From Akebia trifoliata (Eukaryota > Streptophyta > Magnoliopsida > Ranunculales > Lardizabalaceae), in assembly GCA_017979445.1 (NCBI GenBank), contig CM030706.1, forward strand, positions 27,502,493-27,566,492: a stretch of DNA of 64,000 nucleotides, read 5' to 3'. The translations under genes and the position numbers were made by a program. The notes beneath the pieces are model-generated. The model worked only from the letters and a program-made list of their open reading frames with translations, had not been told where the DNA came from and made no database searches. This document shows positions 56,499 to 64,000 of this stretch, piece after piece (within the stretch, counting starts at the first letter, position 1; every line of letters begins with the position of its first letter).

Positions 56499-59495
56499 GC
56501 TAAAACCCCGAGTTTTTTACTCATATATTAAAAAATAGTGAAAGTTTGAGAAAATCCTAAAAGTAGGACTTAGGATAAAACTTTAGGATTTTGTTCTGAT
56601 CATTTTTAAGAAAATTTAACCTCACCATTGGATTCAAAATGGTCGAAAAATATATTTTAGCCTATGAGCATGCTCAAATACCTGTCCAAACAAAAAAGTT
56701 ATAAAATCCTCAATTTTTTAGTTGGATCAGGCTAAAATAATGATTTTTTGCTAGAACAATAGTTTTTAAAATTCTATCACACCATTGAGTTTGTAACGAA
56801 AATATAGAAAATGGACTATTTACTTATCATTTTTGAAGTACAGAAAGTCAAATTATCGTCAAAAATAGAAACGACATCAATGTTAGGGTCCATCAAGCTG
56901 AAAAAATAAATTTTTGTTAGAGACATAATTTGTATAATTTGACCACACTATTAGATCTGGAACAAAAAATTATTTCGTCACTTTTGAAGTCCGAACGGTC
57001 AAGTTATCGTTAAACAAAATAATATAAAAAATACTGATTTCGTCCCGCAACTTATATAAATAATTTTTTAAATGAAATTACTATTCATGGTCTCTTATAT
57101 GTGTCCAAAACTAGCTGAAGGTTTTAAAACGAAAATTGAATTTTTTTTCAAATTTCAACCTCAGATTCGTCGTGAATAAGTTGTCGTTGACTTCCGACGT
57201 AAAAGGGAAAAATATCCATAGCATCGACCTCTACAAAATTCACTTAATTTATTTTTGTTTGTCCTTCTCTTTCATCCCGTTTCGTCGAAAATCAGTCGTA
57301 TGTGACACGGGAATTTTGATTTTTAAATCTTGGATTTCATCTATTTTGAGGTCAAAGTGTTTTCTATCGCAAAAAGGGAGAAAGAACGACGGCATTGAGA
57401 TCTTTGAAACCACCGGACCAAATTCAAAAATCAACCACCTCGATGTCCGAGCCATATTGATATTTATGCCGATCATCTCAATTTTTATGCACACGCTTTA
57501 ATCCTATCGCACAGAGATTAGTAAGGACTCTCAATTTCTATTAGTAACCGTAGATTATGAAAATTACAGTTAGGATTCTTATTGAAAATTTGTAATGGGA
57601 TTAAAAAATGTAGAATTCTTTTCTTTATTTTAAATTCATGTCTGGACCTTCATTTTTTATGTGTTTAATTGTATTTGATAACAAATTATACGTAGATAGG
57701 ATATGTCATCGGGTTATTTCTGCTAGTTGGGTTTTGTGCACTGCTCGGACCCCGTTTTGATATAAGTTTTGTAAAGTTTCAATTTAAATGATAAAAATGA
57801 ATTTTAAAGTGTGAAAAAAGATTTAATATCGAAAAATGAATATTTGAGTAAATGAATTCAAAAAATGAATGATGTGTTTGAAAACGTAAAAAGTGCAAGA
57901 ATCGAAAAAAAAATGAAAAAGGAGATGAAACAGTAAAATGTAATAATCACACCCGAAAGGTGATATCTGTATTTTACATTATAATGTTGTGTGTAGGTTG
58001 GTGAATAAATATCCAGGGATAGTGATAGTGGTTGCATATTTATTTACGTTCTGTAGCAGAAGGCAAAGTTTATATTTCTATTTTGTTATTTATTTTAGGT
58101 CGCGTGACCACAGTTGCATGGTAGGAAACTAGATATCCATTCTCAATTCTGAAATTTTAATATTTTATTTGTTTTCAAAGAAAATTTTCTATTTATTTTC
58201 AAAATTTTCAAAGAAAAGAAATGATACATATATATAGCTATTTTGTGAACTGTTAAAGAGCTTGTGAATACCTGAAGGGATAGTCTGTCATATCATCCAA
58301 AGTGATTTACTATCTCGGGATGTATAGTAAGGATAACTAAACTCATACGTGGTATGAGACACGTATGAGAGTGGAGTCACAACTGGAATTTGGGTTTATT
58401 CCTCTTTATCTTTACTAGTGAACATGTAATGTAAAGGTGTCCGTATACGAATGGGGTTGTCTATTTGGGAATCACATGCATGCCTAATAGGCATAGATGA
58501 AGATGATTAGTTAATGATCACTAACAATCCATAGTAGTCGAATGTTCTGACATATCGAAAAGAGACTCATTGCTTATGGTCATGTCAAACAGCCAGCCTG
58601 AGCTAGATAAATAGTGATGCAAGTGTGGTAAACAACGACCAGCCACAAAATCAGGAACTAATACTTTATTATGAAACATCATGTTCCAACTAGGAGCGAT
58701 CCAATCGTGAACTCTCTAATTTCACTACTTCACCATTGTGTATTATGTATATGTTGTCATATTTGATATATAAAATGAAATGCATGTTTAATGTTTTCAT
58801 TTGGTCAATTAGATTTGTATAAAAAAATGTTATAGTGAGTACTACTGATGGAGGTAATGTGAGTTTTAAAATGTTTAGTTGCTCATCCCTAACTATATGT
58901 ACCAGTTAATCGTAGTTTCTTCTGTAAAACTTTGTATATGTTAAAATGATTCAGTATATTTATTCGTTCATGTTAGAAAAGGTTATTGGTAGAAATTATT
59001 TGCTTCCTTACTGGATAACCATTATTATTTATCATTTCCTTCTCCTTTTTTTAGTTTCAAATCCGGAACTTAGCGAAGAAGGTGTAGAATACGAGTGAGG
59101 ACTATCTGGTAGGTCAGATAAACGACTAGAGTCCGTTACCTGGTGAGTACTGGGGCTATACCCCTAGTGGTGTTCGTTCGTTCAGGTAGTATTATGGGTC
59201 TTGTACTGAGCATTAAGACTTTTATTAGAGTGAGGAATGTTTGTATAATCCTGTATTTTGCTTATCCTTCCGCACTCTAATCTATCGTATGTTATTAGAT
59301 GTATATAGACTTCCGTTATTATTATATTTTGTATGTATATACAGGATTTTATGGATTTTGTTTATCAAGTGGAACAGGTTGAACGTCTTGGAATGTTAAC
59401 ATAAACAAAGGAGATCATACCAAAATTTTGAGGCGCTAGCTAGTGCCTCAAGATCTAACATGGGACTTTGTGTTAGTGTTTCGGATGGCATCACA
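56499..59495 (+). mobile_element. Solo LTR of the 3-kb gypsy family with target duplications
   Basis: Begins at 56499 (GCTAAAACCCCGAG, first bases altered from TGTAAAACC) and ends TTTCGGATGGCATCACA, 2997 bp. Flanked by GGTAT (56494-56498 and 59496-59500). Stem-loop at 57930-57976. ORFs inside it are chance; the longest, 121 codons at 57136-57501, is paralleled at the same LTR position in other copies (33626-33940, 47181-47543) without conserved reading frame. Confidence 0.88.
57930..57976 (+). other. Conserved LTR stem-loop
   Basis: GTAAAATGTAATAATCACAC with AGGTGATATCTGTATTTTAC; the same imperfect palindrome as in the sister LTRs. Confidence 0.65.
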
Positions 59496-59500
59496 GGTAT

Positions 59501-62419
59501 GGATAAGTCTCAAATAATATTACCAATTCATAGAATGAATGACTGGAATGAGAAAGTTATTAAAAATGAAGGGGGTGGGAGTGGGGTGTATGGTAGGTGC
59601 ATTGCACCCATAGATTTGAGATGTAGGGGACAACTTGAATGGGATATATCTTGCCATGTGAGGATAGGTAATGTAGCTCTGCCAACCACCCAAATGACCA
59701 ACTCTTTTAAAATTATTGGTGTCTTATAAGTAAAATATACTATTACTAAAATAGTATCTTATAAGTACTCAATGAAAATTTACCCCATTTGTTGATAGGT
59801 AACCAAGCACCTATGTTTACATTTTTTTTAGTACCCCTATAATGATTTGCAATTGAACCAAGCAAGGACTGTTTGTTTGTTTTTTACTTTCTGGTACTTT
59901 TATTTCTGTAATAAATGTATATTGGTTCAATCAAATTGAATCAAGTTTTGATTATAGTCAATCAAATTTGACAATTTTTATTTATTTATTTTTACACAAG
60001 TGGAACAGTTAAAATCATTTTAATTGCAAGATTGACGAGAAAATGATCAAAGAAACTATTGAGTAAAATTTCATCATCCGTGCTTTATTTCAAGTATTTA
60101 GAATCCTTTCAATTCTATATGAAGTTATAACTTCAATTTTTTTTTTACTATTATGAAATCTATTTATAGTTTTAGACTTCTTATCATACTTTCAAAACCT
60201 TCAACGTCTATTTGTCCATCTAAACAATTGAGGGCACAATTTATTTTTGGTTATTAATATTCTTCTGAACGGTTGGTCTTTCATTGGATCTTATAATGTG
60301 TGGAACCGATTTGGTTGAATTTTTTAAGTTTGTTAGTTTGTGTTTTGAATTTCGAAAGATAGATGAATTATTAATGCTCAAGTAATTGGCACTTTGAAAT
60401 TTTCTTATTAGGTAGGAGTGCAATTTTCTTTTGTTAATTGCCCAAACATATTTACAATTCAGAACTTTGCTCATCTTTTTTTTTAATGAGTTCAATAACT
60501 TGGGTGTAAATTTGTTACATTTTTTTTTATTTATCATTTTGATTGGTAATCTTGTTTTCAATGAGCTCAACAACTTAGTGTTGGTCGAGAATCGAACTCA
60601 TCAATTGTTTGTTTGTGCATGTTGACAGTTCGAACTTCACCAAATCGTCTGACAAAAATATAGGAAATTGGTGTTGTTGCACGCCCTTGATCGATGCTTA
60701 CTCTCGGATAAATGACCATTGTTCTCACATAGCTTACAGCTTTGCACTGCCTTGGCATGTCTCGACTATTATTGTTCCATTGTTGACTTATTTTTTGTTA
60801 ATATACAAGTTTTTTTATCAGAAGAACTTTTTTGTTAAGAAAAAGCCCCGCAAAACAGAGACCAATTCTTTCATGAAGTTAGTGTGATTCTTCTACAAAC
60901 CATCATGAAATGGGTGACACAACATACCACCTTTTTGGTTTATCCACACAATTCATTTTGAAGTGGTGGATCCATCTACACTGCTAAAATGGCACTGATG
61001 TCTTAATATGTATCATGTTTGAAACAAGGCCTATATTGGATTTGATCAATGTTTACAATATGGGATTCGTCACGTCTTTTTTTTTTTTTTTTTGTCTTTT
61101 CAATTGTGTTGAAGTGGCTAAAGCTTTAAATGACTTAATAATATGGATTTTGATGGTACCTAATCTATTCCATACGGAGGATTCTCCAACTATACTGGCT
61201 ACTATTGCCATATTTTCTACTGGTACTGATTTATTAACAGAAGGAATTACGGTCTAACCTTATTGCTTAATATTGAAGGTTCATAACCAATTGATAGAAA
61301 ATCAGAAAACACTAATACATACAAATAGAATATTGCAGTTTTAAAATAAATAAAAAGTGCGAAACACGTAATGTATGATTTTAAACAAAAGTTTAAAACT
61401 ACAAACCCACATTGGTATTTCTTAATAGATATAAGGTTGATAATATGTCGAAACCACTCTAACACCTTAATCCCAATTATTAAGGTTGATAATAATGCCC
61501 AAACCATCTCAATAGATTTGCTTATTTTGTCCAACAACACATCTGATGACCATTTTTTCTCAACTAGATTGTTAGATTGAAAGAAGACGTTAAGAAAAAC
61601 AGACAATCCAACCTAAATTCATTTGATAATTTGATTAAAAAAATAATAAAAATACCCACTAATTAATATTTTTTCAATACTGTCTCAGAATTTTCAAGCA
61701 ATACAATTTCACCAAATACTGGCAGATCATATGGGGAATGCCAGTCCCAAGTAGATGTCCAAGGAGCTCTACTTCAGCTATCACACTTTGCATGTCACAT
61801 ACCCAAACCCAAACATCTGATCTACTTGGAAAAATTATAGTAGCTCACAAATTACTTGAGTCATCCCATTCATAAAACATGAAATAGTTCTTTGTTGGAA
61901 TTCGGCAGATTACAAGGGTTTAGGGGTTATTTTATTTAAGTCGTAGTTTTATCAAAAACTTAAAAATAAAGTATGTTCAAATCAATCATCATTGTCAATG
62001 TACTTCTTAAATGAAGTAGGAAAGAGATGAATCAAGAACTTGAGAGCTTGTCAAAGAGGAACCATAATCATACATTCCCAAGTCATTGTATTTGTTTCTT
62101 TAACATATATTATTCTAATCATCAAATTTTAAATCATCTATTTTTTTTTTTTTCAAATTATTGCATAGATCTAACCAAATTCAACTTGAAATACAATGAT
62201 CTTTATATAACGCAATGGTAAGAACTCAAAGCAAATTTTGTTTCACGATACATTTCAAGGTTGAGCCAAAACCTCCAATTGTTCATAATGAGAATTGAAG
62301 TTAGTAATCTAACTGGCACCTGTCTAAGTTTTGTTGATAATCTAGCATTGGTTGAAGAATTGAAGTTCTGAAAAGATGAAGTAAAGATTTCAAAAATAAG
62401 GAAAGGTATGGTATTTAAA
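59501..62419. other. Intergenic DNA without a recognised gene
   Basis: AT-rich, with several chance frames (for example 89 codons at 59460-59729 and 119 codons on minus at 61247-61606). A less biased stretch at about 61690-61890 could be an old exon on the minus strand but matches nothing I can name. T runs at about 61077. Confidence 0.4.
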
Positions 62420-62505
62420 GTAAAAGCATGCCCATTGCCAGGATAAATATACATCTCGTAAGGAACTCCAAATGATGTCACTTTTTCCTCTAAAGATTTG
62501 GCAAC
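62420..62505 (-). pseudogene. Dienelactone-hydrolase-like exon fragment
   Basis: Read on the minus strand, an intron-like acceptor (TTTGAGTTCTCAG ending at 62506) is followed by VAKSLEEKVTSFGVPYEMYI and then YPGNGHAF. This resembles the C-terminal part of alpha/beta-hydrolase-fold dienelactone hydrolases, where a GVPYE.(H/Y)IYPG.GHAF motif carries the catalytic histidine. After GHAF the frame runs into T-rich sequence without a donor or the usual family C terminus, and no upstream exon with the nucleophile motif was found up to the window edge. It is most likely a captured or decayed gene fragment; a real last exon of a longer gene is less likely but possible. Confidence 0.45.
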
Positions 62506-63868
62506 CTGAGAACTCAAATCTCACAAAGTAAGTTCTAAAACTTTTTTCATTTAGTTGTTTAAAGAACTTTATAACTTCAATGTTCACCAAGACAATCAGT
62601 AAGCAAAGCATCCAAGCTAAAAGATTACTAAAGGTTTTGCTAAGTATAATATCATCATCGAAAGCTCACAAGATTTGGGATCAAATGAGTGGGCCATGTT
62701 CCTCCATTCAACTCTTACTAGAGCTAAGTCTTCTATTATTTGAAGTGTATTCATAATCACTTTCACTACTTCAATCTACATTCTAGAAGTCTTAATTTTT
62801 CTTTTATCATTGTATTTCTAACTGATCTTACATTTTTCAATAAATGACAACCCAATGTATTTCTACCTTTTCCACTCCTTTATTGATGATCAAGGGCGAA
62901 AAATAAAAGAAAAACTACTTAACAACAAATAAACTAAGTTTCTATCCTTTTTGTAACACAAGCATTGGATTTCAACAAAAAACACAAGACCAGAGGTCCA
63001 TATTACTAACAAAATACCATAAGGAGTTAAGATATAATTTAGAAGCATAATAATTAGAATCATAGGAGATAATTAGACAATAATACATTCTTTGATATCA
63101 TTAAATTTTAAATTATTTTATAATTTAAAAACTTCAAGTCATAAAGGGTGCTGCAGGTGGAAACACATCATTCACAAATTGAATCGGAAAAAAAAAAACT
63201 GCAAACATCCTCAATATAACATGGTTTCTAGCAATCAATCTAAGAAAAAAACCTAAAATATCAAAATATTGCATAATCGTATAAAGAACAACTCACGAAA
63301 CAAGATCCATAGATCAAATACATAAGAATGGAGATGGAACCATTGTGGCTGCTAAAATCGACTTAAAGAGTGAGTGATCCGACAAAAATAAGAGTGACTG
63401 CCGGTTGTTGTGAGGGAGGGCATGAGTTCAACGTCAGCGTGAAGAAAATGGAATGGTTAGTGCATCACATGAAGAAGAAGAAGATGAAATGTATTTTGTT
63501 TGAGTGGAGATTTGGGATGCGGGGAGGTATTAACAAATATCAAAACTTTTAAGTGATAAAATAGAGCACGTGCTCTCTTTTAGACAATTTTAGATCTCGA
63601 CCGTTGGATCTATATTTAATCCAATAAACTAGTTGATTTGTGCGAATGTAAATAGCTTTATTTATCTATGGAACCTGACCCATATATATATAGAAATCTT
63701 GATTTGACTTTCATAAAAATCAAAAATAAAATACTAAGTTTTGAAAGTCAGGAAATTTCTGTTGGGGATTAGGGAAAGAAGAAAGAAATACTTCTTTTAG
63801 ACATTTTGTCAAACATTTGGTATATAAAGATGAAAATGAGTTTTGAAAGGGCTACTCATTTTCTCAAA
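62506..63868. other. Intergenic DNA without a recognised gene
   Basis: AT-rich, with a short frame at 63370-63552 that has no known motif. A stretch at 63550-63690 (GATCTCGACCGTTGGATC ... GGAACCTGACCC next to TATATATA) looks like the end of another TA-flanked non-autonomous element. Confidence 0.4.
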
Positions 63869-64000
63869 ATCGACTCAAACTTAGGTTTATAAGCACTTCA
63901 AAAAGCCTACTCATTCTATGATTTAAAAAGTTGGAGTCTCGTTTCTCGGACTCGAACTTAGGTTTATAGGTACTTCAAAAAGTCTATTCATTCTATGATT
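63869..64000 (+). repeat. Tandem repeat, period ~77 bp, cut by the window edge
   Basis: TTAGGTTTATAAGCACTTCA (63881) recurs as TTAGGTTTATAGGTACTTCA (63958), each followed by AAAAG(C/T)CTA(C/T)TCATTCTATGATT. The array continues past the window. Confidence 0.8.

Noticed and set aside
57136..57501. 121-codon frame inside the 56499 LTR
   Set aside because: Parallel frames occur at the homologous LTR position in other copies, but with shifted frames and no conserved protein, so it reflects LTR sequence rather than a gene.
1..64000. tRNA, rRNA, CRISPR arrays, bacterial-type operons, viral insertions
   Set aside because: No cloverleaf-capable sequence with proper boxes, no regularly spaced repeats, no gene clusters, and no motif of plant pararetrovirus proteins were seen. 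Retroelement pieces fit Ty3/gypsy and Ty1/copia.

Overview
This window is nuclear DNA from a flowering plant, most likely a eudicot. It is AT-rich, has no operon-like gene packing, and is dominated by long terminal repeats (LTRs), MITE-like inverted repeats and TA microsatellites. I see one intact protein gene, an intronless coding sequence at 19770-21122 (+) for a PIN-LIKES (PILS2-type) auxin transport facilitator. It probably has a 5' UTR intron. Everything else that resembles coding sequence is broken: Ty3/gypsy gag and integrase pieces, a Ty1/copia gag/protease remnant, and a short dienelactone-hydrolase-like exon fragment. No tRNA, rRNA, CRISPR or viral gene was found.

Left arm, 1-19.2 kb: remnants of a Ty3/gypsy LTR family whose LTRs end in TCTACA or TTCACA. 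The copies are a reversed partial one running off the left edge, two partial ones at about 1.9-2.6 kb and 4.5-7.9 kb, and a clean solo LTR at 12351-14419 with CATTT target duplications. A second family with 3-kb LTRs has a solo copy at 8381-11717 with TAAGG duplications. This arm also holds an integrase fragment interrupted by a dispersed repeat, a TIR element at 14.6-15.2 kb, and a reversed copia remnant at about 16.0-16.9 kb.

Middle, 19.2-33 kb: the PILS gene, then AT-rich intergenic DNA. This carries a Helitron-like terminus, a near-perfect 211-bp hairpin, a copia LTR end with a primer binding site, and three copies of a MITE family that sits inside TA microsatellites. A fourth MITE copy lies within an LTR at 33.9 kb.

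Right arm, 33-59.5 kb: almost entirely built from the 3-kb LTR family. From left to right there is a solo LTR (33102-36579, TATAA duplications); a reversed LTR (38339-49071, ATAAA duplications) split by a nested element with gag remnants, primer binding site and polypurine tract (40296-48750); a forward LTR (49622-55984) split by a reversed solo LTR (52015-55228); and a final solo LTR (56499-59495, GGTAT duplications). Target duplications, and in one case an unoccupied paralogous site inside the same window (29440-29670), support the order of insertions. From 59.5 kb to the end is mostly unrecognised AT-rich DNA.

The most informative content is this layered transposon history, together with two structural signals: a stem-loop kept in all eight LTR copies, and a double-hairpin MITE family associated with TA microsatellites. 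I found no convincing novel multigene system.
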